From a virus, in IMG/VR virus record IMGVR_UViG_3300042564_001362, positions 1 to 35,248 of that record: a stretch of DNA of 35,248 bases. The stretch is one strand, 5' to 3'. Shown piece after piece: positions 16,134 through 24,715 of this stretch; the first letter of the stretch is position 1; every line of letters begins with the position of its first letter. Made by a program: the position numbers and the translations under genes. The notes under the pieces were generated by a model, which did no database searches, was not told the DNA's origin, and was given only the letters and a program-made list of their open reading frames with translations.

Positions 16134-19100
16134 ATGGCGCAAAACAACGTTCCTGATTGGGTAACCAAGCTTGATGCTAAACGGCAGGCAACTGCCAAGC
16201 GCGTCATTGCGGAAGCCCAAGCGCAAGGGGTGCCACGCGAACTTGCTTTGGGTATGGCCATGCAAGAAAGTGGTTTTGATCAAAGCAAGAAGTCTAAGAC
16301 GGGACCAACCGGTGTAATGATGCTCGGTAAAGCGGCCGCCAAAGACATGGGTGTCAACCGATATAACGAAGCAGAAAACATTCGCGGCGGCGTCAAGTAC
16401 ATGAAAATGATGCTTGATAAATACAACAACGACGTTGATAAAGCGTTGATTGCGTACCACGATGGTCCAAACAGCAACTACTTTACAACAGGACAAGCAA
16501 GCCCCGCCGCGCTAAACCACATTCAAAAAGTTAGAGGCTACGCCGGATACCAACCAATGGCGCCACAATCAACACAAACTACGGCGCCACAAGTAGCACA
16601 AGCAACACAAACAGCGGCGCCACAAGGAGTACAACCAATGGCTAAAGAAAATAAACTTGGAAGCGGCACATATCAAGTGGCCCCATTAGATCTCGACGCA
16701 TTAGACGAGATTGATAAAATTACCAGACAAGACTCCAATAGATTTTTAAGTCCTTTTGTTCAAGGCGCGGGAGTTGTTGGTGCTATCGCTGGTGCTACAT
16801 TAGGTCAAGACAAACCTAAGTCCGGCGAAAAATTTCAGGCGGAAGTTTCTCAAAGCAAAATTCCAATGCAAGCCGCACAAATTCGCAACCAAGCTTTACA
16901 GGCCCAATATGACGCGGATGTAAGAGCACACAACGACGCGTTGAAGTTGCGTAAAGAGTTAATGGATTCTGCGGCTAAAGTGCAAGGTGCTGACATAAGC
17001 AATTGGTCTTTGGGCCAATACAGGGGCGCAATTCCTTTTGTTGAAGGCCAAGAAGCTTTAAGTATGAAAGAAGCAGGAGCAATGGGTGAAGAAGGCGTTA
17101 AAAAAGAACGCCAAGCCAAAGCCATGATGCCCGGAGTTCAATTTGATAAGACAACAGGTCTTATGCTTCCCCCTAACGCAACACCGGCTCCCCCGCCACA
17201 AATCTTTCAACAACATCCTTTGTTGCAAGGATTACCACAATACCCCGCTCCTCTTGCGTTGGAGCGTGTACCAACACCCAAGCCAGTAAGTCCCGGATCA
17301 CGTTTTGGTCAAGGTGCTAATGCTGTATCTGGTGGTTTAGCAGGCATTCAAGCCGCAGACGCTTACCAAAGGGGAGCAAATGATCCTGTTGGTGCAGGCC
17401 TCGGTGCAATTAGTTCAGCAGGTTTTGGAGCAACTGCGGCGGGCAACCCGAAAGTTAAAGCATTAGGTGCGGCGGCTGGTGTTGTCGGTGGGGCGGCACA
17501 AAAAGTGTGGGATGTTTTCAACACCAAAGACCAAACTAAGTCTGTATTGCAACCAACAGGTGAACCACCTAAGTATAAAAAAGGTGGTGCAATAAAAAAG
17601 CCGGACGGCGGACTGTCCGCCGTTGAGCACTTTCAGTCTGGTGGTCGTGCCGGTGCAGGAAAAGCGGCGTGGCAACTCGGTAGTCAACAGGTAGGCAAAC
17701 TGTCCGACTGGGCACAGAACTATCTTGGCCACTACTTTGTACCAACGCAGTCCGACCGCATGGCAGGGGTTGGTGGTACCAGCTTTAGTGCCAACTCTTT
17801 GGCGCGTCCTGAATACTCTAATCGCGCATGGGGCTCCGGTCAAAAAGCCACAGCAACAGGCATCGCCAATTTGGCTAAAGATCCTCGCTACGGCGGAACA
17901 GAGCGCCAAATCTTTGCACCATTGATTGGTTCAGAGAACATGCACCAGTCTAATCAGATTGTGTATAATGAGCTTTTAAAACAGCACAACAAAAACATAC
18001 ACAAATACTCACCTGAACGCGTGGCTGAAATTAACCAGTACATGCAAACAGGCGGTTTGAACACAGGCATTGCCAAACAAAAGTTTGACCCTATTCCTGA
18101 ATTTAACGTTCTTGATCAAGATCTTCTTAGAAAATATGGCGACACGTTTGACACACGCAAAGCAATTGCAAACTACGCATTTGGCGCTGAAGGTTTAGGT
18201 AAAACTAAAAAACGTATATTTGACTACCAAAATATTTTGGACGAGATGCGCGATCCCCTTACACAGGGGTCTCCTTCATTTTCTATGGGTCCTCGTGCGT
18301 TCAAACTGTCTGGTGAAGTAGAACAGATCCCGCGTGCTGATCTGAATGAAGCATACCCTTGGATGTTGCACGGCAAAGATTTAGACGTTACGTACCAACC
18401 CGTACCATCTGAATTGTCTTTGCGTGACTTTCAAAAACAATGGCGTAAAGATACAGGCAACACAATGCCTAAGAAGTCCGGTGCATTGAAACAGCCCGGA
18501 TATTATGAGCACACAGCGGGCTACACACCTGAGGGCGCTTCAGAGCGCGTGTATCCGCGTCAATTGATCACTGAAGAGTGGATCAAAGACTTGCAGTCTA
18601 GTGCGTTTTCTGAAGGCGGCCTGACTGGTGTACCACACTACGATAAAGGTGGTAGGACGGGTGTTCTTACGCGTCTTGGTGAATCAGCATACGACATTTT
18701 AAAGTTGACGCCGGAGAAGATTGAAGCGTGGCGCAAGGCCAACGCAAAACCATACAAGCAACAGCAGGACCTCCAACTGGCCCAAGCGCTTGAAGCGTAC
18801 ATGACAGGCAAAATATCACAGGCTGACTACCTGCGCATTATGAACGAGCGCAGACCAATTCGCCCGTTGACTGAAGTGCCAAAAGCGCATTCTGATACAG
18901 ACATTGCTTCTGCGTTGAATAAAAATCAGGTGGAAAACAAAGGTATTTTAGGTGTGAATTTATTTGCTCCAGAGGGCATGCGCGTAGGCAACCGCCTAGA
19001 CATCCCTGCGTATGAGCGCTTTGGTACCTACGTGGACACAATGCATGATCCCGCAGGCAAACCTATTGCCTACGGCCATACAGGGCACTTAAAAAACGTA

Positions 19101-19490
19101 GAGTTTCAGTCTGAACCCAACAGAGCTATTCGTGTGGGTCTTGGTACCAGAGAACAGGGATTGACCCCCTTGGCTTTGGAAGAGGGCCAAGGCAAGGCGC
19201 CGTTTGCCATGATGGTTGGTGACAACCAAGTCACAAGCAACGACGAGGTCCGCAGGATGCTTGCAGAGGCATTAAAAGACCCCACATGGCGCCAGATTGG
19301 TATGAACCCATACCGCGGGTCACAGTTCTACGACAAGGCCGACATGCAACCAGTGTTTAGCGCGGCTGAAAAGATTCAGGCCGGCCCTCTGGTGTTGGCC
19401 CGTGACGTAGAGAAAACATCGTGGAAAGACCCACGACTAAAAACCAGATACGGCGTGAACTACGCCAAAGGTGGTTTGACACACTTATAG
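16134..19490 (+). CDS. Large ejection-type protein with N-terminal lytic transglycosylase
   Basis: This 1118-residue protein starts two bases after the previous stop, behind GGAG. Residues 1-140 are an SLT-type lytic transglycosylase: AMQESGF with catalytic Glu45, GPTGVMMLG (57-65), NIRGGVKYMKMML (82-94) and ALIAYHDGPN (104-113). It cuts peptidoglycan so that DNA can enter. A Gln/Thr/Ala linker and helical region follow, with a Gly/Ala-rich hydrophobic segment near 395-460. Residues about 500-840 (from YFVPTQSDRM and APLIGSENMHQSNQIVYN) and 918-1112 (RLDIPAYERFGTYV, IAYGHTGHLKNVEF, GMNPYRGSQFYD) match two modules I recall from large polyvalent proteins of aquatic phages; I cannot give their Pfam numbers. 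Short GG-x-HF/HY-xx-GG linkers (VEHFQSGG, VPHYDKGG) separate modules. Confidence 0.8.
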   Translation: MAQNNVPDWVTKLDAKRQATAKRVIAEAQAQGVPRELALGMAMQESGFDQSKKSKTGPTGVMMLGKAAAKDMGVNRYNEAENIRGGVKYMKMMLDKYNNDVDKALIAYHDGPNSNYFTTGQASPAALNHIQKVRGYAGYQPMAPQSTQTTAPQVAQATQTAAPQGVQPMAKENKLGSGTYQVAPLDLDALDEIDKITRQDSNRFLSPFVQGAGVVGAIAGATLGQDKPKSGEKFQAEVSQSKIPMQAAQIRNQALQAQYDADVRAHNDALKLRKELMDSAAKVQGADISNWSLGQYRGAIPFVEGQEALSMKEAGAMGEEGVKKERQAKAMMPGVQFDKTTGLMLPPNATPAPPPQIFQQHPLLQGLPQYPAPLALERVPTPKPVSPGSRFGQGANAVSGGLAGIQAADAYQRGANDPVGAGLGAISSAGFGATAAGNPKVKALGAAAGVVGGAAQKVWDVFNTKDQTKSVLQPTGEPPKYKKGGAIKKPDGGLSAVEHFQSGGRAGAGKAAWQLGSQQVGKLSDWAQNYLGHYFVPTQSDRMAGVGGTSFSANSLARPEYSNRAWGSGQKATATGIANLAKDPRYGGTERQIFAPLIGSENMHQSNQIVYNELLKQHNKNIHKYSPERVAEINQYMQTGGLNTGIAKQKFDPIPEFNVLDQDLLRKYGDTFDTRKAIANYAFGAEGLGKTKKRIFDYQNILDEMRDPLTQGSPSFSMGPRAFKLSGEVEQIPRADLNEAYPWMLHGKDLDVTYQPVPSELSLRDFQKQWRKDTGNTMPKKSGALKQPGYYEHTAGYTPEGASERVYPRQLITEEWIKDLQSSAFSEGGLTGVPHYDKGGRTGVLTRLGESAYDILKLTPEKIEAWRKANAKPYKQQQDLQLAQALEAYMTGKISQADYLRIMNERRPIRPLTEVPKAHSDTDIASALNKNQVENKGILGVNLFAPEGMRVGNRLDIPAYERFGTYVDTMHDPAGKPIAYGHTGHLKNVEFQSEPNRAIRVGLGTREQGLTPLALEEGQGKAPFAMMVGDNQVTSNDEVRRMLAEALKDPTWRQIGMNPYRGSQFYDKADMQPVFSAAEKIQAGPLVLARDVEKTSWKDPRLKTRYGVNYAKGGLTHL

Positions 19491-19494
19491 GCTT

Positions 19495-19541
19495 GGGGGA
19501 GAAGAGTGGCCACCAAACCACCCCCCTCTTCGCCCTTATTT
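19495..19541 (+). terminator. Probable terminator between convergent gene blocks
   Basis: Directly after the last + strand gene, GGGAGAAGAGTGG can pair with CCA, a C5 bulge and CTCTTCGCCC, followed on the + strand by TTATTTG. It overlaps the end of the DNA polymerase gene, which comes from the other side. The stem is bulged and the T-run weak, so this is a reasoned candidate only. Confidence 0.4.
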
Positions 19542-21479
19542 GCGGTAGCGTGTGTCGATCCAAGACTCTGCCGCAAGCGGGAAATCTCCCGCCCAACTTG
19601 GTGGTGTGGTCAACGACTTCATCACCAATTCTTCAGTTTGTTTCGCGTCTTCTACACGGCATAACGAAAGAATTTCATCATGGATCAGGTTAATCACCGA
19701 CACGCCTTTACCCTCCAGTTCAAGCGAAGCCTCGGCAAGAAAATCTCTTGCGGTTCCTTGAACGGCGGACTGGAAGATGCTAGACCCAATAAGCTTGTTG
19801 CGCCCCCACTTGCGGGTGAAAGTGTTCTGACTGGTGACGTACACCACGTCAGCCAACTTACCCCATGGGGTATACTCCTGAATGACCTCAGGGGCTTGCC
19901 AACAAATTAAGCGGCTACTAGGCAGTTGCATCCACAGTGCGCCCTTGAGCACCTTAAACGTCACCTTACCGGCCTTAAAGGGGCTTCCCGGCTCTTTAAT
20001 GGCGTCGATGGCCGCTTGGCCCATTAGGAACCAACAGTTCTTCACCTTGGCATAAGACAGCCTGTACGCGTTCACAGCGTTCTCTGCCTGCCCGAGATCC
20101 AACATCACCCCCATGCCTTCAGCGTAGGCCACAAGGCCCTTTGCGCCCTGCCCAAACATGCAACCGAGCACAGCAGACTTGCTAACCTGACGCATGTCCT
20201 TGGTTACCTGTTCGTAGGGCACGTTGTACAGGCTTGTTGACGCGAACGTCTTGTACTCGTCCAGACCCTTGCGGAACAACTCCACCTTGTCATTCTGGCC
20301 GGCAATCCACGACGCCACCCTGTTCTCGATCGATGACAGGTCAGCGTCCACAAAGGTGTAACCCTCGGGCGCCTTGATGGCATTGCGCACAATCGACGAG
20401 CACGCGTCCATCACGCGGTCACCAAAGCGCTCCTTCATGGCCAAGTAGCCTCCATGCTCCAGACCTATCTGCACCGCGTCTGCAATGTCTTGGTCCTTCA
20501 TCCACAGCGCGGGGCGCGCGATGTTCTGCAGGTTGATACCCCGACTGGCCCAACGGCCCGTGGAGGCGCCGTGGTAAACCAGTCCGTTACGAATGCGCCC
20601 GTCCACCTGCACGTCGGCCATTTTGTTGAACTTGGTTACAGACGTTTTGGACCCCTCAGAGCGCAACTTGAGCACCTTGCTCACGTCTGGGTCGGCGTGG
20701 GTCTTCTTGGCCTCGTTCTCAATTGTTTCGGCCTGCATGTCAGTCAACGGCACGCCCCTAGAGCGGAACCAGTTGAGTAGTTGCTCACGCTTGGACACCT
20801 CAATGCCGCCGGTCAGGCGCGTTATTTCTTCGTTGATGTGGCTCATCTCGTGAGCCACCACGTTCATAATGTTATCCAACTCAGCGGGGTCCACTGGAAC
20901 ACCGCGTTGGTTGATCTTCTGCGTGGCCACCCACACAGCCTGTTCGGATGGTGACAGTTTGCGTAACTTTCCGACGACTGCAATTTCAGTCTGCACGTCG
21001 CGCTTACAGTACTCAAGCATCTCCGCCACGAGCACTGGGTCCTCGCTGAACGTGCCGTCGCGCTTGGGTTTGCTCAACAGTTGAATGAGCTTCTTGCCGC
21101 GCTTGTCTTTTTGGAAGTCTGCCCGCATCACCTCGCCGGCCGTGTCCAAGTCTTGGGGGATGTTGTTTGCGGCCGCGATGGCCATAGAGTCAATCAGTTG
21201 ATCCCACTTAATCTCAGGCCACCCAAAGCGGGTGCCTACGCGGTTCCAAATGTGGTGCTCAAACGACGCATTCCATGCGGAGATTAGGCCGCCATTCGCC
21301 GCATGGTCTAACACCCATGCAGGCACTTGGTCGGGCGTCCACACCTGCACGTCGTCCGCGGTAAAACCTGCGGCTATGCAAATGATTTCTGTTGTGGGGG
21401 AGGATGAATAAACATCAAGGCCGTGGACCTTGAGATCGACCCTGCTACGGGTCTCGAAGTCGATTGAAAGAACTGACAT
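19536..21479 (-). CDS. polA: Family A DNA polymerase with 3'-5' exonuclease
   Basis: This 647-residue phage replicative polymerase lacks a 5' nuclease domain. The proofreading exonuclease is at about 1-165: SIDFETRS (Asp7, Glu9), NASFEHH (70-76) and YCKRD (Tyr157, Asp161). The polymerase part has ASTGRWASRGINLQNIARP (315-333), motif A DADLSSIENR (378-387), motif B R430-x3-K434 with FG at 442-443, and motif C HDE (600-602). All residues needed for both activities appear intact. The ATG follows AGGAG by five bases. It is the last gene of the - strand block and is preceded by a strong hairpin with a T-run, about 30 bases upstream of the start, which leaves little space for a separate promoter. 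Confidence 0.95.
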   Translation of the reverse strand: MSVLSIDFETRSRVDLKVHGLDVYSSSPTTEIICIAAGFTADDVQVWTPDQVPAWVLDHAANGGLISAWNASFEHHIWNRVGTRFGWPEIKWDQLIDSMAIAAANNIPQDLDTAGEVMRADFQKDKRGKKLIQLLSKPKRDGTFSEDPVLVAEMLEYCKRDVQTEIAVVGKLRKLSPSEQAVWVATQKINQRGVPVDPAELDNIMNVVAHEMSHINEEITRLTGGIEVSKREQLLNWFRSRGVPLTDMQAETIENEAKKTHADPDVSKVLKLRSEGSKTSVTKFNKMADVQVDGRIRNGLVYHGASTGRWASRGINLQNIARPALWMKDQDIADAVQIGLEHGGYLAMKERFGDRVMDACSSIVRNAIKAPEGYTFVDADLSSIENRVASWIAGQNDKVELFRKGLDEYKTFASTSLYNVPYEQVTKDMRQVSKSAVLGCMFGQGAKGLVAYAEGMGVMLDLGQAENAVNAYRLSYAKVKNCWFLMGQAAIDAIKEPGSPFKAGKVTFKVLKGALWMQLPSSRLICWQAPEVIQEYTPWGKLADVVYVTSQNTFTRKWGRNKLIGSSIFQSAVQGTARDFLAEASLELEGKGVSVINLIHDEILSLCRVEDAKQTEELVMKSLTTPPSWAGDFPLAAESWIDTRYRK

Positions 21480-21510
21480 AACTGCTCCTAAGGCATGCAG
21501 ACTAATCTGC

Positions 21511-21544
21511 GTTAAAAAAGAGCAGAGAGGTTTCCCTCTCTGCT
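21511..21544 (-). terminator. Rho-independent terminator before the DNA polymerase gene
   Basis: Read on the - strand, AGCAGAGAGG and its exact complement form a perfect 10-base-pair stem with the tetraloop GAAA, followed by CTTTTTTAAC. It lies between the DUF3310 gene and the polymerase gene. The end of the T-run is only about 30 bases from the polymerase ATG. Confidence 0.9.
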
Positions 21545-21583
21545 AAAGGTCCAACCAAGGACTCACCATGAAACACACCGAAA

Positions 21584-21802
21584 CTATATCACAGATTTTG
21601 TGCGTTTTTGAATTTCACGTTCAATGTACCATTTAGCTTTCTTCAAGTCCTCAATGGCATCCTTCTTCAAGTCACAACGCCAGATGTATTTAATCGCGTT
21701 ACCTAGGTTAAACCCCATGTGTTCAGTGACTTGAATACACTCAATACCTGATGGGTGTTCAGTGTAATGCGGCGGTTTATTAACTACATCTGGCTCGTTC
21801 AT
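21584..21802 (-). CDS. DUF3310 family protein
   Basis: A 72-residue protein. A longer GTG-started frame exists, but the ATG at 21802 overlaps the stop of the small membrane protein gene (ATGA) and gives the usual family N-terminus, VVNKPPHYTEHPSGIECI. The core HMGFNLGNAIKYIWRCDLKK, then DAIEDLKKAKWYIERE, is the DUF3310 signature, related to a short helical domain of T7 gp1.7-like nucleotide kinases. Its role in such small versions is not established; a nucleotide-metabolism link fits the neighbouring ribonucleotide reductase and DNA polymerase. Confidence 0.9.
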   Translation of the reverse strand: MNEPDVVNKPPHYTEHPSGIECIQVTEHMGFNLGNAIKYIWRCDLKKDAIEDLKKAKWYIEREIQKRTKSVI

Positions 21803-21945
21803 TTGAAAGCGCTCAGTGCGTACTGGTGCAAATGGGCCCACAAACCCAAGGCAATAAAGCCTAGGTATGCCGCGCCGATTATCCCCACCAACATGGTAAA
21901 AGCACCGAGAACGTTTTCACAAATTCGTAAAATTTTCTCTTTCAT
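21799..21945 (-). CDS. Small single-pass membrane protein
   Basis: A 48-residue protein with a strong ribosome site (AAGGAG, five bases before ATG) that begins 9 bases after the ribonucleotide reductase stop and ends in an ATGA overlap with the DUF3310 gene. It has a charged start (MKEKILRICENV) and one long hydrophobic segment (about residues 13-36, with FTMLVGIIGAAYLGFIALGL), then a short HQYALSAFK tail. The charged N-terminus suggests a membrane anchor. A holin-like or accessory role cannot be judged from one segment. Confidence 0.75.
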   Translation of the reverse strand: MKEKILRICENVLGAFTMLVGIIGAAYLGFIALGLWAHLHQYALSAFK

Positions 21946-21954
21946 AATTGCTCC

Positions 21955-23823
21955 TTAAATTTCGCATACGCCGGCCACACAGGCAAGCATTTGAGCGCCT
22001 TCCACATTATCGGTGTTTTCGGCAAACTTTGCCCACTCGATTGTTGGCATTTGCGCCAACAGTGTATCGTACTCTTCCTTGGTGCACTCCTCGTAGGGTG
22101 CCTGTCTGTACGTGCCGCCGTCATGGGGCAGGAACGACACACCAGACATTTCGTCAAAGTGGTCCCAAACAAACGCGCCCACCTTAGGCCACTCGCTCTC
22201 TTTGACCGAGATGGTCACAGAGGGCTTGTGCTCACACCAGTGGCGCTGATACGTCAGCCACAGACCCAAGTGGTCAATGGCGTCAATGTCGTCGCGTGTA
22301 GTTAAACCCTCTGGCGCCTTCTGTGGGAAGCTGAACACGATTGTGTTGTTGGGCTTCATCACGCACGGCTCGTTGGGGATGCCTTGGGTAACCAAGAACT
22401 GTGACAGCGGGTCCTTCATGTCACCGCGCACGCGGCGAATGTAGTAGGGTGAGTGGCGTGGGTGAATGCCGCTCGCTGTGTCTGTCAACTGGCTCACTGT
22501 ACCACTGGGCTTAACGGCCGTAATGGCTGTTGAGCGTGGGATACCAAGCAGGTCGGCGTACTCAGCGTTAGCCTCTTCAGCAACCAAGCGCAACTGGGGC
22601 AACCACAACGCGGCGCCGTCTGGGTTACTCGTAACCTTGTGGTCGTAGATGCCAGTTAAGGACACACCCAACAAACGCTCTTCCTCAGTGTTTCGTTGCC
22701 AGACCTTACGCAGGTATGGGAAGTGTGTGAACGTGGCCTGTATGGTGCCTAAAATGGCCGCCATGCGCACCTTCTGCTTCAGGCTCTCCAGTGTGTCCTC
22801 TGGGCGCACCATGACCTCTGTCAAATTACAGAACTGGTAGGGGCGCAGAATGATCTCACTGCAGGGGTTTGTGCCAAACTCAAAGTTGGGGTCACGCTTG
22901 CCGTACTTGGCCACAGCGGCCTTGGCGGCCTCGCGGTTAAAGATACCGCGCTCGCCTGAGTGGCTGTTGTACAGCGACGTCCACTCTTCTAAGAACGTGC
23001 CCACAGTGGGCTTGACCTCGTACACCGCGCTGTTGTTAGCCAGTGCGCGGTGGCCGGCAGTCTCCCACCAGTTACCAGATTTGGCGTGGCGGATACGCTC
23101 GTCGTTCAGGTCGGACAAAGAGATCATGGCAGAGCGGCGCACGCCACCCACCACAACAACCTCACCGATCTTGCACATTATGTCGTGGCACTCAAGCGTG
23201 TTCAGCTTACGGCCCTGTGCGGCCTTGAAGATTTTGATTGTGAAGTGGAACAGGTCAACCAGTGGCTCTGGACCGGATGCGCGGCCCCCAAAGGTCTTCA
23301 GGGGCGTGCCTGCGGCGCGCACCTTGCTCACGTCCCATTTTGGGATCTCGCCGGCGTACAGGTTGGCTAGTAACAGGCGGTATGACTTGGCCCAACCTTC
23401 TTTGCTGTCGTGCACGTTGATAACGTGCGTGGACTCAAACAGGCGCTCTGGCACGTCGGGCAGTTTGTTTGTGTACTTAGATTCCACAGAGAATCCGACA
23501 CCCGTACCACAGAGCAGAATGAACATGGCTTCGTCAAATGACTTGACGTCGTCCACGGGGAGGTATGAGCAGTTGTATACACAGGTGTTGTCACGATCGG
23601 CGGCTTTTCCAGAGGTCATCATGGCACGCATTGACGGCATGATGTGATGGCCAGATATGGCGTTAAAAATGTCTTGCTTCATTGAAGAATCAAGCTTGGG
23701 GGTCTTTTCAAAAACATAGTTCACGTAGCGGTTTACAGTTTCGTTCCAGTCCTCACGTCGATTTTGATCTGGCATGAACTTAGCGTAACGGCTCTTGTGA
23801 ATGTATTGTTGGTATTGGTTCAT
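21955..23823 (-). CDS. nrdJ: Adenosylcobalamin-dependent (class II) ribonucleotide reductase
   Basis: This 622-residue enzyme makes deoxynucleotides from ribonucleotides using vitamin B12. It resembles the monomeric class II enzyme of Lactobacillus leichmannii. NPCSEI holds the radical Cys321 and Glu323, with Cys332 (FCNL) 11 residues on, the spacing of Cys408, Glu410 and Cys419 in that enzyme. CVYNCSYLP (Cys81, Cys85) supplies the other redox cysteine. The C-terminal pair Cys615 and Cys620 (CVAGVCEI) has the five-residue spacing of the shuttle cysteines Cys731/Cys736. It is shorter than the 739-residue bacterial enzyme. There is no clear ribosome site before the ATG, and a terminator-like hairpin lies about 25 bases upstream. 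Cobalamin must come from the host. Confidence 0.95.
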   Translation of the reverse strand: MNQYQQYIHKSRYAKFMPDQNRREDWNETVNRYVNYVFEKTPKLDSSMKQDIFNAISGHHIMPSMRAMMTSGKAADRDNTCVYNCSYLPVDDVKSFDEAMFILLCGTGVGFSVESKYTNKLPDVPERLFESTHVINVHDSKEGWAKSYRLLLANLYAGEIPKWDVSKVRAAGTPLKTFGGRASGPEPLVDLFHFTIKIFKAAQGRKLNTLECHDIMCKIGEVVVVGGVRRSAMISLSDLNDERIRHAKSGNWWETAGHRALANNSAVYEVKPTVGTFLEEWTSLYNSHSGERGIFNREAAKAAVAKYGKRDPNFEFGTNPCSEIILRPYQFCNLTEVMVRPEDTLESLKQKVRMAAILGTIQATFTHFPYLRKVWQRNTEEERLLGVSLTGIYDHKVTSNPDGAALWLPQLRLVAEEANAEYADLLGIPRSTAITAVKPSGTVSQLTDTASGIHPRHSPYYIRRVRGDMKDPLSQFLVTQGIPNEPCVMKPNNTIVFSFPQKAPEGLTTRDDIDAIDHLGLWLTYQRHWCEHKPSVTISVKESEWPKVGAFVWDHFDEMSGVSFLPHDGGTYRQAPYEECTKEEYDTLLAQMPTIEWAKFAENTDNVEGAQMLACVAGVCEI

Positions 23824-23847
23824 TTTATGGTGATAAATTTTAGAGAC

Positions 23848-23874
23848 AAAAAAAGCCCACGCGTGAGAGTGGGC
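23848..23874 (-). terminator. Rho-independent terminator before the ribonucleotide reductase gene
   Basis: On the - strand GCCCAC, an eight-base loop (TCTCACGC) and GTGGGC are followed by seven T. The T-run ends about 25 bases before the ATG of the ribonucleotide reductase gene. Confidence 0.85.
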
Positions 23875-23891
23875 GTCGGGTGCAACAGCGT

Positions 23892-24074
23892 TTATTCTTC
23901 TGCTGTTGGTTCTTTTACTTCTTCAGCGGCTTTCGCGGCTTCCAAAGCTTCTGCTTGCGGGCGGCCTTGGTCAACAATGGCCATGATGGTCATGTTAACT
24001 TCAGCAAAGGGAAGCTTGCCCAACAAACCGAGAATGTGGTTAGTTTCATCGACAGTAAATTCAAGTTTGATCAT
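23892..24074 (-). CDS. Small protein of the TVDEVNxIL family, copy 3
   Basis: A 60-residue protein starting MIKLEFTVDETNHILGLLGK, then LPFAEVNMTIMAIVDQGRPQ and an Ala/Glu-rich acidic tail. It matches the small proteins at 5141-5362 and 5562-5708 over the first 40 residues. It lies between the ssDNA-binding protein gene and the ribonucleotide reductase gene, with a hairpin on each side, about 18 kb from the other two copies and on the other strand. No strong ribosome site is seen before the ATG. Function unknown. Confidence 0.75.
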   Translation of the reverse strand: MIKLEFTVDETNHILGLLGKLPFAEVNMTIMAIVDQGRPQAEALEAAKAAEEVKEPTAEE

Positions 24075-24103
24075 AATAAATGTTCAGTATATTAAACAAT
24101 TTA

Positions 24104-24129
24104 GGGTTGTAGCTTATAAGCTACAACCC
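24104..24129. repeat. Perfect 26-base palindrome
   Basis: GGGTTGTAGCTTA is followed at once by its exact complement, giving a perfect inverted repeat without spacer. It lies 10 bases after the stop of the ssDNA-binding protein gene. On the - strand it is followed by TAAATTGTTTAA rather than a pure T-run, so it could be a terminator, an mRNA 3' end stabiliser or a binding site for a dimeric protein. Confidence 0.9.
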
Positions 24130-24139
24130 ACCAACCTAC

Positions 24140-24655
24140 TTAGACCGCGAAGTCCGAAGCGGCGGAAGAACCACCACCCAAACGATCGCCGTCAGACAAC
24201 TTTTGCAAGTTGCTCAAACCGCAGGCAATACCCTTGGAGCCTTGTTGGTTATACGCATAGAACGTCAAAGACGCTCTGCCGTAGCAACCAGAATACAACT
24301 CTTCTGGGTCAATGATCGGGTTCAAATCAGCGTCCACAACGCCGGGCTTTTGGTACGTGTTAGCGTTGATGAAAAACGAATTTGCGTACGCAGGGTCGTC
24401 CTTCTCAGCATCACCATCACGCAGGCCGCCTTTAAGGCCCTTAGGCACTGTGCCACCAAAAAGCGTGGCGCTTGCCGCCTTGGCTTTTTCAAACGCCGCG
24501 TTGACTCTGTCAATCGTATCCTTGTCTTTCTTGTCAATAATAATCGACACAGAAAACTTAGGTGTCATCCCCTCTTCCATTGCAACGGCTTTGAACACGT
24601 TGACATAAGAAAAACGAACTTTACCGGTAACCACTTTTTCACTAACTTTGGCCAT
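24140..24655 (-). CDS. Single-stranded DNA-binding protein, Enc34/DUF2815 type
   Basis: A 171-residue protein behind GGAGG. Its pattern, with VRFSYVNVFKA at the start, PKFSVSIIIDKKDKDTID, then LKGGLRDGDAEKD, AYANSFFINAN, GCYGRASLTFYAYNQQGSKG and IACGLSNLQKLSDGDRLGGG, is that of the Enc34-type phage ssDNA-binding proteins, formerly DUF2815, which have an OB fold. These coat single strands during replication. The acidic-poor C-terminus (SSAASDFAV) differs from bacterial SSB tails. It lies next to the Cas4-like nuclease, a pairing that is common in phage replication modules. Confidence 0.9.
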   Translation of the reverse strand: MAKVSEKVVTGKVRFSYVNVFKAVAMEEGMTPKFSVSIIIDKKDKDTIDRVNAAFEKAKAASATLFGGTVPKGLKGGLRDGDAEKDDPAYANSFFINANTYQKPGVVDADLNPIIDPEELYSGCYGRASLTFYAYNQQGSKGIACGLSNLQKLSDGDRLGGGSSAASDFAV

Positions 24656-24715
24656 CTTGGCCTCCTTGTTTACTTGTTCGAGAGCCTTTAAAAAGGGCGG
24701 CTCCCAATACCCTAC

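Noticed and set aside
21584-21841. Longer GTG-started version of the DUF3310 protein
   Set aside because: The ATG at 21802 is coupled to the small membrane protein gene and matches the usual family start; the extra 13 residues lie over the membrane protein gene.
24682-24703. GAGCC/GGCTC inverted repeat between the ssDNA-binding protein and DUF2800 genes
   Set aside because: The stem is five pairs with a loop of 12 bases and there is no T-run after it on either strand.
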